DNA of 64,000 bases. It comes from Anaeramoeba ignava. Its lineage: Eukaryota; Metamonada; Anaeramoebidae. Shown here in pieces: positions 21,377 through 33,400 of this stretch. Positions within the stretch are counted from its first letter, which is position 1; each line of letters opens with the position of its first letter. A program made the position numbers and the translations under genes. The notes beneath the pieces are model-generated. The model made no database searches. It saw only the letters and a program-made list of their open reading frames with translations, and was not told where the DNA came from. The stretch lies in contig JAPDFW010000096.1 in assembly GCA_028826165.1 (NCBI GenBank), positions 1 to 64,000 on the forward strand, given 5' to 3'.

Positions 21377-23097
21377 ATGTCTCTTTTTGCAACTCCAAAA
21401 CAAACATCAGTAAAAAAAATAAAAACAAGAAAATATTTAAAATTCATTTCCCAATAAATTCCTAAATAAATATTAGAATGCTTTAGTTGAATTTCGAGCA
21501 GGAAAGATGCATTTAAGTGGGACAACAGTTATTGCAGATACTAGAAAAGGGAAGGTTAAATTAATAAGAGTATCATCAGTTTTTTTTTCTCTTTTCTTCT
21601 TTCTCTTTTCTTTTTTTTGTCTTATTTTTTATTTTCTTTTGTTTATTTTTTTTCTGTTTAAAAATTTTTTTGTATTAAAAGAGTCCTGATAATTTCCTTC
21701 ATTTTCAATGGTTAGAAAGACCTTCAGGAAAAATGGAAGATGTAATTTTAATCAAAATTAAATTTCAAAATCAATTATAATTTTAATTTTAATTCTAATT
21801 TTAAATATAATTTTAATTTTAAATATAATTTTAATTTTAATTTTAATTTTAATTTTAATTTTAATTTTAATTTTAATTTTAATTTTAATTTTAATTTTAA
21901 TTTTAATTTTAATTTTAATTTTAATTTTAATTTTAATTTTAATTTTAATTTTAATTTTAATTTTAATTTTAATTTTAATTTTAATTAATTTTAATTTTAA
22001 TTTTAATTTTAATTTTAATTTTAATTTTAATTTTAATTTTAATTTTAATTTTAATTTTAATTTTAATTTTAATTTTAATTTTAATTTTAATTTTAATTTT
22101 AATTTTAATTTTAATTTTAATTTTATAAATGAATTTTAATTTTAATTTTAATTTTAATTTTAATTTTAATTTTAATTCTAATTCTATAAATGAATTTTAA
22201 TTTTAATTATAATTTTAATTTTAATTTTAATTTTAATTTTAATATAAATTTTAAATTTGATTTTAATTTTAATTTTATAAATGAATTATAATTTTAATTC
22301 TAAATTAGGATTTAACAATTTTTCCAGATGAATGTGACTTTCTTCCAGTACCACAATGTACAACAGGAAGAGTATTTGTATTAAAATTCCGACAAGCAAA
22401 AGAACGAAGATTTTATTGGATGCAAGAACCAAATAAAGAAAAAGATGAAGAAATAAAAACAAAAGTGAATCAACTACTGAATAGCACAGCACCAAAAACA
22501 CCAAAAACACCAACAAAAAAACCGACAAAAACACAAACGACTCCACGCAAACAAAAGCAAACAAAGCCTGTAAACAAAGACGCGCAAGATATCTCTAACT
22601 TGCTATTAAACGCATTGAAAAACGTTCAATTCGCTCCAAAAAAAGGACGAAGAGTTCGCGATATTTTATCACCTAATATCGTTCTGGAAGCCCTTGAGAA
22701 CGACCAAATCCGCGAGCAATTACTCGAGTTTCTTCCTGAATCACAACGTTCTTTGGAAGACATACAAGCTTTTATTCACAGTTCTCAATATATTCAATCC
22801 TTGAAGAGGTTTGAACATGCTGTTGAATCAACTTCTTCAAATCAAATGTTTGGAATTCCAACTTCAAAAAAACATGGTTTTGAAGGTCTTTTGGATGGTC
22901 TTCATCAGATGTCTCCAAAATCTAGTCAAGACTCAGAAAATAAAGATCAAAAAATGGATATTGAAGAAGATGAAAAAAAAGAAGATGAAAAAGAAGATGA
23001 AAAAGAAGATGAAAAAAAAGATGAAGAAAAAGATGAAAAACAAGATGATGAAAAAAATCAAGAAAAAAAAGATGACAAACAAGATGATGAAAAATAA
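21377..23097 (+). CDS. ADRM1: Proteasomal ubiquitin receptor Rpn13/ADRM1
   Basis: A 324-residue protein from exons 21377-21409, 21477-21569, 21682-21741 and 22309-23097, all phase 0 with GT-AG ends. Residues ~10-115 are a Pru domain: [16 protein letters not shown], then [31 protein letters not shown], and [18 protein letters not shown]. This domain binds Rpn2 and ubiquitin. Residues ~165-240 resemble the DEUBAD domain that docks the deubiquitinase UCH37 ([38 protein letters not shown]). A Pro/Thr-Lys linker lies between them and a Glu/Asp/Lys repeat tail ends the protein. The third intron (567 bp) is almost entirely TTTTAA hexamers. An exon-1 start in front of the short first intron gives the family's usual N-terminal extension. 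Confidence 0.93.
21742..22308 (+). repeat. TTTTAA hexamer array filling Rpn13 intron 3
   Basis: Almost pure TTTTAA units, interrupted by a few ATAAATGAATT blocks. The intron splits the Pru-domain coding region between MED and DLTIFP. Confidence 0.92.
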
Positions 23098-23223
23098 AAA
23101 TAATAATAATAATTTCAACCAAAAAAATTTCATTTGAAGTTTCTTTTCAAAAAAAAAAATAATCCAAAAAAAAATAACCTAAAGAAAATTAATAAAAAAA
23201 ATACTTCATTTTCCTTTCTTTTC

Positions 23224-25086
23224 TTATTTCTTTTTTTTATCCTTTTTTTTATCCTTTTTTTTTGAAGAACTTTTTTTCTTTTTATCTTTTTTTTTAGATT
23301 CATCCTTTACATTTGAATGTTTTAATTTTTCAACATTTTTTCCAACAATTTGAAAAGCAAGACACCATTTATCAAATTCAACTTGATCTTTAGCATCAAT
23401 ATACCAAGTTCTTTCTTTTGTTTTTTTCTTTTTATGTTCTTGGGAAGTAATTGCAAATGTAAATTTAGATTTTCCAATTTTTTCAACTTGTTCAATTTTA
23501 GTAATTTCATCAATATTAATTGTTCCTTTTAATGATTTTTTTTCTGTAACAGTTGCATCTTTATTTTAATTATAAATTTTGATATAAATTTAATTATAAA
23601 TTTAATTATAAATATGATTATAAATTTAATTATAAATTTAATTATAAATTTTGATATAAATTTAATTATAAATTTAATTATAAATTTAATTATAAATTTA
23701 ATTATAAATTTAATTATAAATTTAATTATAAATTTAATTATAAATTTAATTATAAATTTAATTATAAATTTAATTATAAATTTAATTATAAATTTAATTA
23801 TAAATTTAATTATAAATTTAATTATAAATTTAATTATAAATTTAATTATAAATTTAATTATAAATTTAATTATAAATTTAATTATAAATTTAATAAATTT
23901 AATTATAAATTTAATAAATTTAATTTATAAATTTAATTATAAATTTAAATTAATTATATAAATTTAATTATAAATTTAATTATAAATTTAATTATAAATT
24001 TAATTATAAATTTAATTATAAATAAATTATAAAATTTAATTATAAATTTAATTATAGATATAATATAAATTATTATAAATTTAATTATAAATTTTTGATA
24101 TAAATTTGATATAAATTTAATTATAAATTTAATTATAAATTTAATTATAAATTTAATTATAAATTTAATTATAAATTTAATTATAAATTTAATTATAAAT
24201 TTAATTATAAATTTAATTTTATAAATTTTATTTAATTATAAATTTAATTTAAATTTAATTATAAATTTAATTATAAAAATTATAAATTATTTAATTATAA
24301 AAATTTATTATTATTAATTATAAATTTAATTATAAATTTTATTATAAATTTAATTATAAATTTAGTTATAAATTTAATTATAAATTTTATTATAAAATTT
24401 AAATTATAAATTTAATTATAAATTTAATTATAAATTTAATTATAAATTTTGATATAAATTTAATTATAAATTTAATTATAAATTTTATTATAAATTTAAT
24501 TATAAATTTAATTATAAATTTAATTATAAATTTAATTATAAATTTAATTATAAATTTTATTATAAATTTAATTATAAATTTTATTATAAATTTAATTTAA
24601 AATTTTGATTTAATAAATTATAATTATAAAATTTAATTATAAATTTAATTATAAATTTAAATTATAATTTTTATTATAAATTTTATTATAAATTTTATTA
24701 TAAATTTAATTATAAATTTTGATATAAATTTTACTTTTATAACGAGAAGCAAGTTGGGGATCAAAAGTGACAAAATTTGAAAGAGGATTTTTTGATTCGA
24801 TATGAAATTGAACTTTATAATATTTTAAATCTTTATGAGTTAAAATAAACTGTCTAACTTGCCAAGTTTTATGAAAAGCGCCACTTCTTTTCATAAGCCA
24901 ACTGCTTTCAATTTCTCTATTTTCATCATCTTTTTCATCAACTTTTTCATCAACTTGAATTTCTTTATTATTTTTTTTTTCTTTGGTTTCTTTTTTTTCT
25001 TTTGTTTCTTTTGTTTCTTCAATTGGTTTTTCTTTTTGTTGATCTTGTTGTCCATCAAAATCAAAAAAATCAAAATTATCTGTCAT
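23224..25086 (-). CDS. PH-domain protein, 2 exons split by a 1.2-kb repeat intron
   Basis: Exons 24735-25086 and 23224-23558 join in compatible phase at GT-AG sites to give 228 residues. The N-terminal ~55 residues are acidic/Lys-rich with ETKEKKE repeats. Residues ~58-190 form a pleckstrin-homology domain: SSWLMKRSGAFHKTWQVRQF (beta1-beta2), FTFAITSQEHKKKK, and the closing helix with its invariant Trp (VEFDKWCLAFQIV). A Lys/Ser-rich tail follows. The protein probably binds phosphoinositides or a partner at membranes; nothing more specific is visible. The intron interrupts the PH fold between beta strands. The 127 bp to the Rpn13 stop makes a convergent pair. Confidence 0.82.
23559..24734. 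repeat. 12-bp palindromic repeat filling the PH-gene intron
   Basis: About 1.18 kb of TTTAATTATAAA-type units. Because the unit's reverse complement is a rotation of itself, both strands carry the same array and long hairpins are possible. Occasional TTGATATAAA or truncated units interrupt it. Confidence 0.93.
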
Positions 25087-25348
25087 TTTTTTTAAATTAA
25101 ATCAAATTAAATCAAATTAAATTAAAAATGAAAAATAAAAAAAATGAAAAATAAAAATGAAAAATAAAAATGAAAAAAATTTTTTTTTTAAATAAAAATT
25201 TTAAAAGCAAAAAAGTAAAAATAAACAATTTCATTCCGATTTTTTGATTTGGATTTAATTTTTTAAATGAGATTTTGTTTCAAAAAAAAAAATTAAAAAA
25301 AAGATAAATTTCAAATTAAAACCAATTATCATAAATAAATCCATAAAA

Positions 25349-28300
25349 TTAAAATAACTGAGTTTTATCAGCTATTGATCTTCCTAATTTTGATGTTAAT
25401 CCCATTAATCCAGTTCTGGAAACATTTTTTGCTTCTTCTTTTTTTATTTTTTCAAGTTCTTCATCTTTAAGTTGTTTTTGACATCGATCACAAACTCGAA
25501 CTTTTGTTTGAATACCAATATGTGGAAGTGTCATTCTAGTTGTTGAACAATCTGAACAAACAACTCTACCACAATTTCGACAATGATGCTTTAATAATCA
25601 AAATTAATATTAAAATTAAAATTCATTTATATTTAAATTTGAAATCAAAATTAAAATTCAAAATTAAAATTAAAATTAAAATTAAAATTAAAATTAAAAT
25701 TAAAATTAAAATTAAAATTAAAATTAAAATTAAAATCAAAATTAAAATTAAAATTAAAATTAAAATTAAAATTAAAATTAAAATTAAAATTAAAATTAAA
25801 ATTAAAATTAAAATTAAAATTAAAATTAAAATTAAAATTAAAATTAAAATTAAAATTAAAATTAAAATTAAAATTAAAATTAAAATTAAAATTAAAATTA
25901 AAATTAAAATTAAAATTAAAATCAAAATTAAAATTAAAATTAAAATTAAAATTAAAATTCATTATTAAAATTAAAATTAAAATTAAAATTAAAATCAAAA
26001 TTAAAATTAAATTTAAAATTAAAATTAAATTTAAAATTAAAATTAAAATTAAAATTAAAATTAAAATTAATATCAAAATTAAAATTAATATCAAAATTAA
26101 AATTGAAATTTCTTACTTTTCTTTTGAAAGATCCAAAAAATTGATCACAAAGCATACAAACTTTGCAATAATTATCAGGAATCCAAACAGGAGCTTCTTT
26201 TATAGGTTCACCATCTTGATCAATTTTAAGAGTATCTCTTGATGTCTCACAATCAGAAATTGTTTTATAAATAATATAATACCATCTCCTCTTTTCATCC
26301 TGACTTGAAGCATAAACTGTAAAAGATTTCTTTGGTCCACTAATTGTAAATGCATTTTTAACTTCTGTAATTTTTTAAATTTTTTTTTTCAAAATCGGAA
26401 AAAAATTTTTTAAAAATCGGAAAAAAAATTTTTCTTTTAAAATTATAAAAAAAAACCTCCAGAATCATGAACATTTTGAATACGAGTATTTTTTAATTCA
26501 AATTTTCCATGAAGCTATTTTAATAATTGAAAATATTAAATTAAATTTAAAATATTTAATTTAAAATATTTAATTTATAATATTTAATTTAAAATATTTA
26601 TTTGAATTTAAAATATTTATTTGAATTTAAAATATTTAATTTAAAATATTTAATTTATAATATTTAATTTATAATATTTAAAATATTTAATTTATAATAT
26701 TTAATTTAATTAAAAATATTTAATTTATAATATTTAATTTAAAATATTTAATACACTAAGTGCATTTGAATTGCCTGTTGCATAAAGAAGTAAATCACTA
26801 AATAAGATAAAATGCCTTTTAAGTGTTTTCTTTCGTGAAATCTTCATTAATGGTCCTTGACAAATGTATTTCCTTCCTGGAGTAACTAAATTCTAATCAA
26901 ATAATATTTAATATATAAAAATTTTTTTTTCGAAATTATTTTTTTTTTGAATTAATTTATTTACAATTTTTTTAGAAAATTTATTTTGTATATCTAAAAT
27001 TTTCTGGTTGTTTTCTCTTTCTTTAATTGCATTATTCACAAAATCATTAACATTAGCAATTTCGATTTCAGCTTTTCTTAATTTTTCAAAATCAGAATGA
27101 TTTGGTGGTGTGTATTTTAAAAGTTCCTAAAAATTAAAAATTAAAAAAATCGGAAAAATTAAAAATTAAAAAAATCGGAAAAATTTTCTTGTTAATAAAA
27201 AGAATTAATTAACTTTAAGTAATAATTGGTAACGAGGAAGTCTTTGAACAGGAAGAATTAAAAATGATTCAAGTTTAAATCCTTGGTATTTATTTTGCAA
27301 TTCCTTAAATTATTTTAAAATATTAAGTTAATTTTGAGATTAAAAAATTTTTTTGAATTAATTTTGAATTGAATTTACAAAAGTCCAATCAATATATCGT
27401 TGTTTCTTTGAGAATTGTTCAAGTAAATTAGTTGATTTATAGTAATCCTCAATATACTTTCTATATAATTTCAAATAAGGAATCTGATAAAAAATTGAAT
27501 AAAAAATTTGAATAAAAAATTTGAATAAAAATTTGAATAAAAATTGAATAAAAAATTTGAATAGAAAAATACAAAAGATGTAAAAACTCCTCCAAGTTCC
27601 GAATTATCACCCCAATTATTAACTGCTTTTTCTACATCTGAAAATAGTGAAGTATTAATCTAAAAAAAAATCATATTATCAAAATAAATTTGTAAATAAT
27701 TTTTATTAAAAAAATATTTTTTTGTTATTTTTTTTACTCCTAAAATTTGTTCAACATTTGAGAAGATTTGAGGAAGAAAGTCTTTTGGAAAGATTGAATT
27801 TTTTTTTAAATCAACTAAAATTTCCTGTATTTTTATTTATAAAGTAAATAAATATATAAATAAATTTGTAATTAAATATATAAATAGATTTATAAATAAA
27901 TTGATTTTATAATTAAATATATAAATAAATATATAATTAAATATATAATTAAATATATAAATAAATATATAAACAGATTTATAAATAGATTTATAAATAA
28001 ATTTGTAAATAAATTTGTAAATAAATATATAAATAATTAATTTTATAATTAAATATATAAATAAATATATAAATAAATATATAATTAAATATATAATTAA
28101 ATATATAAATGAATATATAATTAAATATATAAATAAATATATAAATAAATCTATAAATGAATATATAATTAAATATATAAATAGATATATAAATAATTAT
28201 ATAAATAAATTTGTAAATAAATTTGAGTTTGAAAAGTAAACAAACTTTAACAAGAATTTGCAAATTTTTAACATAACTTCTTTCTGTTTCAAGTATTTCT

Positions 28301-28485
28301 TTTGCAACTAATGAACGTTTTCTCATTTCTTTTTGCATTTGTTCTTGATTAACTTCTGATTCTTTTTCATTATCATTTCCATCATCATTTTCCTTTTCTT
28401 GTTCTTGTTCTTGTTCTTGTTCTTGTTCTTGTTCTATTTGCTGATCAAATTCTTTTTCTTGTTCTTTTTCTAAATCAAATTCCAT
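25349..28485 (-). CDS. FGD-like RhoGEF: DH-PH-FYVE protein, 10 exons
   Basis: A 484-residue protein from exons 28246-28485, 27738-27824, 27573-27659, 27379-27483, 27214-27303, 26965-27126, 26755-26892, 26457-26514, 26117-26364 and 25349-25588; all but one junction are phase 0. The N-terminus is Glu/Gln-rich. Residues ~65-255 are a DH domain ([45 protein letters not shown]). A PH domain follows (~262-360: [32 protein letters not shown]). A FYVE finger (~383-440) has [24 protein letters not shown] and VRVCDRC. Such proteins activate Cdc42/Rho GTPases at PI3P- or PIP-rich membranes. The start is the ATG at 28485; an upstream TTG is not needed. It is divergent from the PDI-like gene with only 81 bp between starts. 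Confidence 0.9.
25589..26116. repeat. AAAATT hexamer array in the RhoGEF intron before the last exon
   Basis: Nearly pure AAAATT units from about 25605 to 26100, splitting the FYVE finger between FKRK and HHCRNCG. Confidence 0.92.
27825..28245. repeat. AAATATATAAAT-type repeat in RhoGEF intron 1
   Basis: About 420 bp of ATATATAAATA/AATTAAAT units between the first and second coding exons. Confidence 0.85.
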
Positions 28486-28566
28486 TTCCAAAAAAAAAAT
28501 GAAAAAAAAAATAAAATTAAAAATTTTTGCTCATTTTTTTTTCATTTTTTTATTATAAATTTCCAA
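28486..28566. promoter_or_regulatory. 81-bp bidirectional promoter region
   Basis: The only DNA between the divergent starts of the RhoGEF and the PDI-like gene. It carries TCATTTTT motifs on both strands, one set facing each gene. Confidence 0.5.
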
Positions 28567-30334
28567 ATGAAAATTCTTTTTTGTTTTTTCTTTTCTTTTT
28601 CTTTACTTTTTTTAGTAAAATCTCATTCAAATATAATTGAAATGACAAAAGATAATTATCAAGAAATTCTTAGTGATTTAGATTCTTGTTTAGTAATAAA
28701 ATATTATACAACTTATTGTGGTTTGTATTTAAAATCAAATTACAATTATAATTATAATTAAAATTACAATTACAAATACAAATATAATTACAATTACAAT
28801 TACAATTACAATTACAAATACAAATACAAATACAATTATAATTACAATTACAAATATAAATATAATTACAAATACAATTACAATTACAAATTCAAATATA
28901 ATTACAATTACAATTACAATTACAATTACATTTATAATTAAAATTAAAATTAAAATTAAAATTAAAATACAATTACAATTACAATTACAATTACAATTAC
29001 AATTACAAATTACAATTACAATTATAATTATAATTAAAATTACAATTATAAATATAATCACAATTAAAATTACAATTACAATTAAAATTATAATTATAAT
29101 TACAATTTACAATTACAATTACAATTACAAATACAAATACAAATACAATTATAATTACAATTACAATTACAATTACAATTACAATTACAAATACAATTAC
29201 AAATACAATTATAATTACAATTACAATTACAAAATAAATTACAATTACAATTACAAATTAATTACAATTACAATTACAATTTACAATTTATAATTATAAA
29301 TAATTATAATTACAATTACAATTACAATTACAATTAAAATTAAAATTATAATTATAATTACAATTACAATTACAATTACAATTATAATTACAATTACAAA
29401 TATAAATACAATTACAAATACAAATACAATTACAAATACAAATACAAATACAAATACAATTACAAATACAATTACAAATACAATTACAATTACAAATACA
29501 AATATAATTATAATTACAAATACAATTACAATTACAATTAAAATTAAAATTATAAATACATTTACAATTAAAATTAAAATTACAAATATAATTATAATTA
29601 CAATTACAATTACAATTACAATTAAAATTAAAATTATAATTATAATTACAATTACAATTACAATTACAATTACAATTACAATTACAATTACAATTACAAT
29701 TATAATTACAATTACAATTACAATTACAATTACAATTACAATTACAATTACAATTACAATTACAAATACAATTATAAATATAATTACAATTACAATTACA
29801 AATATAATTACAATTACAATTACAAATACAAATACAAATACAATTACAATTACAATTACAATTACAATTACAATTACAATTAAAATTAAAATTAAAATTA
29901 AAATTATAATTAAAATAAAAATAATATTAATATTAAAATCGGATAAAAAATTATAATTAGGTGCTTGCAAAAGTTTTAAATTTACTTATGAAAAATTAGC
30001 AGAACATTTTGAAAATAATGAAAAAATTAAATTTTTAGAAGTTGAATGTGATGGTAAAGGAAAAGAAGTATGCATAAAAGCAAAACTAAAAGGATATCCA
30101 ACAATTCACCTTTTTGGAAAAAATAAAGAATTCCCAATTCAATTTGAATCAGCAAGATTACTTTCAAAATTAATTGATTTTGTTGATTCAAGTTGTTTTG
30201 ATGAAGAAACTGAAAATGAACCAATTTCTTTTCAAAAAAGACAAATTGAAAAACCATTAACAAGAAAAGAAAAGTTACAAACAATGTTGAATCCAATGTC
30301 GAAAAAAATATTTGGCAAAAAAAAAGAATTATAA
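28567..30334 (+). CDS. PDI-like thioredoxin-domain ER protein, 2 exons
   Basis: Exons 28567-28720 and 29961-30334 give 175 residues. Residues 1-~19 are a signal peptide (MKILFCFFFSFSLLFLVKS). A thioredoxin fold follows, with the active site C-G-A-C at residues 51-54 (YCGACKSF) and the cis-proline segment GYPTIHLF. The last four residues are KKEL, a plausible KDEL-type ER retrieval signal. It should therefore be a small protein disulfide isomerase relative acting in the ER lumen. Ala replaces the His usual in the PDI CGHC motif, which would shift its redox potential. The intron interrupts the Gly codon inside the CGAC motif and is 1,240 bp of TTACAA-type repeat. The next gene starts 163 bp downstream on the same strand. 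Confidence 0.88.
28721..29960. repeat. TTACAA-type repeat filling the PDI-like gene intron
   Basis: About 1.2 kb of AATTAC and AAATAC units with blocks of AAAATT. It carries no gene; long Ile/Val frames on the minus strand are repeat artefacts. Confidence 0.93.
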
Positions 30335-30430
30335 AAGTGGAATAAGGAAAAAAAAGAAGAATGAAAAAAAAATTTTTTCTCCTTTTTTTTTTTAATTTTC
30401 TCCTTTTAAAAAAAAACACAAAAATTATTT

Positions 30431-30490
30431 TTTCATTTTTCATTTTTCATTTTTCATTTTTCATTTTTTCATTTTTCATTTTTCATTTTT
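30431..30490 (+). promoter_or_regulatory. Tandem TTTTTCA motifs at the BuGZ promoter
   Basis: About nine spaced copies of the TTTCATTTTT motif end 8 bp before the BuGZ ATG. The same motif in one to three copies precedes most other starts in this window, always on the coding strand. Confidence 0.5.
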
Positions 30491-30497
30491 TTTTTAA

Positions 30498-33400
30498 ATG
30501 GGAAGATCCAAAAAAAAATCACATAAAAAAAGAGAAGCACCAAAAACTACAGTAAAATCTTGGTGGTGTTGGTATTGTGAAAGGCAATTTGATAACGAAA
30601 AAACTCTTATTCAACATCAAAGAGCTAAACATTTTAAATGCATGAGATGTTATAAAAAATTTAGTCATACTGGTGCTTTAATTGTTCATTTAATGCAGGT
30701 TCATAAACAAACTTTGCAAAGGTAATTATCCAAAATCAAATTCAATTTCAAATTCAATTTCAAATTCAATTTCAATTTCAATTTCAAATTTCAAATTCAA
30801 AATCAAATTCAATTTCAATTTCAATTTCAATTTCAATTTCAATTTCAATTTCAATTTCAAAATCAAAATCAAAATCAAATTCAAAATCAATTTCAATTTC
30901 AAATTCAATTTCAAATTCAAATTCAATTTCAAATTCAAATTCAATTTCAAATTCAAATTCAATTTCAAATTCAATTTCAAATTCAATTTCAATTTCAATT
31001 TCAAAATCAAATTCAAATTCAATTTCAAATTTCAATTTCAAATTCAATTTCAAATTCAATTTCAATTTCAAATTCAATTTCAATTTCAAATTCAAAATCA
31101 AAATTAAATTTCAATTTCAAATCAATTTCAATTTCAAATTAAATTTCAAAATCAATTTCAATTTCAATTTCAAAATCAATTTCAATTTCAATTTCAATTT
31201 CAATTTCAATTTCAATTTCAATTTCAAAATCAAAATCAAATTCAATTTCAATTTCAAATTCAATTTCAAATTCAATTTCAATTTCAAATTCAATTTCAAT
31301 TTCAATTTCAAAATCAAATTCAATTTCAAAATCAATTTCAAAATCAATTTCAATTTCAAATTCAATTTCAATTTCAAAATCAATTTCAAAATTAAATTTC
31401 AATTTCAAAATCAAATTCAATTTCAAAATCAATTTCAAAATCAATTTCAATTTCAAATTCAAATTCAAATTCAAATTCAAATTCAAATTCAATTTCAATT
31501 TCAATTTCAAAATCAATTTCAATTTCAATTTCAATTTCAAAATCAAATTCAATTTCAAATTCAATTTCAATTTCAATTTCAATTTCAATTTCAAATTCAA
31601 TTTCAAATTCAATTTCAAATTCAATTTCAATTTCAATTTCAATTTCAAAATCAAATTCAATTTCAAAATCAAAATCAATTTCAATTTCAAATTAAATTTC
31701 AATTTCAATTTCAAATTCAAAATCAATTTCAATTTCAAATTCAATTTCAAATTCAAATTCAAAATCAAAATCAAAATCAATTTCAAAATCAAATTAAAAA
31801 TCAAAATTAAAAATCAAAATCAAAATTAAAATCCAAAAAATAGAGTGCCAAATAGTATAGAAGGTAGAGATAACCCAGATATAACAATAGTAGGAATGGA
31901 TGGAATACCCGATGAAGATTACGATGATTTCATGCTAAGACATGATCCAAATTATCAACCAAAAAAATTAAAAACAAATACAACAATACCAAGTGTAGGA
32001 CTTCCAGTAACAAACATACCGACAACTATCACAGCATTACCACCCACAGAGCAGACAATAATAAATGGGAATACCCCATATACACCATATCAACAACAAC
32101 AACCAAATTTCCATACAGCAAATCCAGCAATAACACAATCAACACCAACAACTTATCCAATTATGAATAACAATTTATTAATAAGAAATAATCCGCAATT
32201 ACAAAATATCCCCTCATATAATAATATCCCCCAATATCAAACCACACAACCTGAAAGAACAACTCCCCAATATCAACAATTTCAAGGAAATAATGTGGTT
32301 TATCCAAATTATCCACCACAATATCCTTCATTTCAAAATCAACCTCAAAATCAATTGAATTCAAATATTAATTCTCCTCAAAATTATCCTCCACCACAAA
32401 ACTTCCCACAACAACGAATCCCTAATTCTTTTCAGCCTCAAACACCCCCAAATACTCCTCAACAACTTCTTCAAAGACAGAATCAACCTTATCCACCTCC
32501 AAATCAACCCTCACAAAAGCCTCCTTTTATATTTCCTCAAATTAATCCAAATTCACAACCAAATAATTCTTTGGATAAACCACCTACTGTATTAGAATCT
32601 GCACAAAATACACAATATTCTTCCAAGTACGTTTATTTCATTTAAAATTATTTAATTTAAAATTATTTAATTTAAAATTATTTCCAATTTAAAATTATTT
32701 CCAATTTAAAATTATTTCCAATTTAAAATTATTTGATTTAAAATTATTTAAAATTATTTAAAATTATTTAATTTAAAATTATTTCCAATTTAAAATTATT
32801 TAATTTAAAATTATTTAAAATTATTTCCGATTTAAAATTATTTAAAATTTAAAATTATTTGATTTAAAATTATTTAAAATTATTTCCGATTTAAAATTAT
32901 TTCCAATTTAAAATTATTTCCAATTTAAAATTATTTAATTTAAAATTATTTAAAATTATTTAATTTAAAATTATTTCCGATTTAAAATTATTTCCAATTT
33001 AAAATTGATTTAATTTAAAATTATATTTAATTTAAAATTATTTCCGATTTAAAATTATTTCCGATTTAAAATTATTTAAAATTTAAAATTATTTCCGATT
33101 TAAAATTATTTCCAATTTAAAATTATTTCCAATTTAAAATTATTTAATTTAAAATTATTTCCAATTTAAAATTATTTGATTTAAAATTATTTGATTTAAA
33201 ATTATTTAATTTAAAATTATTTCCAATTTAAAATTATTTCCAATTTAAAATTATTTCCAATTTAAAATTATTTCCAATTTAAAATTATTTAATTTAAAAT
33301 TATTTCCAATTTAAAATTATTTCCGATTTAAAATTGATTTAAAATTATTTAATTTAAAATTATTTAAAATTATTTTATTTAAAATTATTTAAAATTATTT

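Noticed and set aside
28735-29970. Minus-strand frames rich in Val-Ile (possible membrane proteins)
   Set aside because: They are periodic translations of the TTACAA intron repeat and end abruptly at its borders.
31845-32645. A separate Pro/Gln-rich gene starting at 31845
   Set aside because: Its first residues (VPNSIEGRDNP) continue the BuGZ finger region in phase across a good acceptor, so it is exon 2 of that gene.
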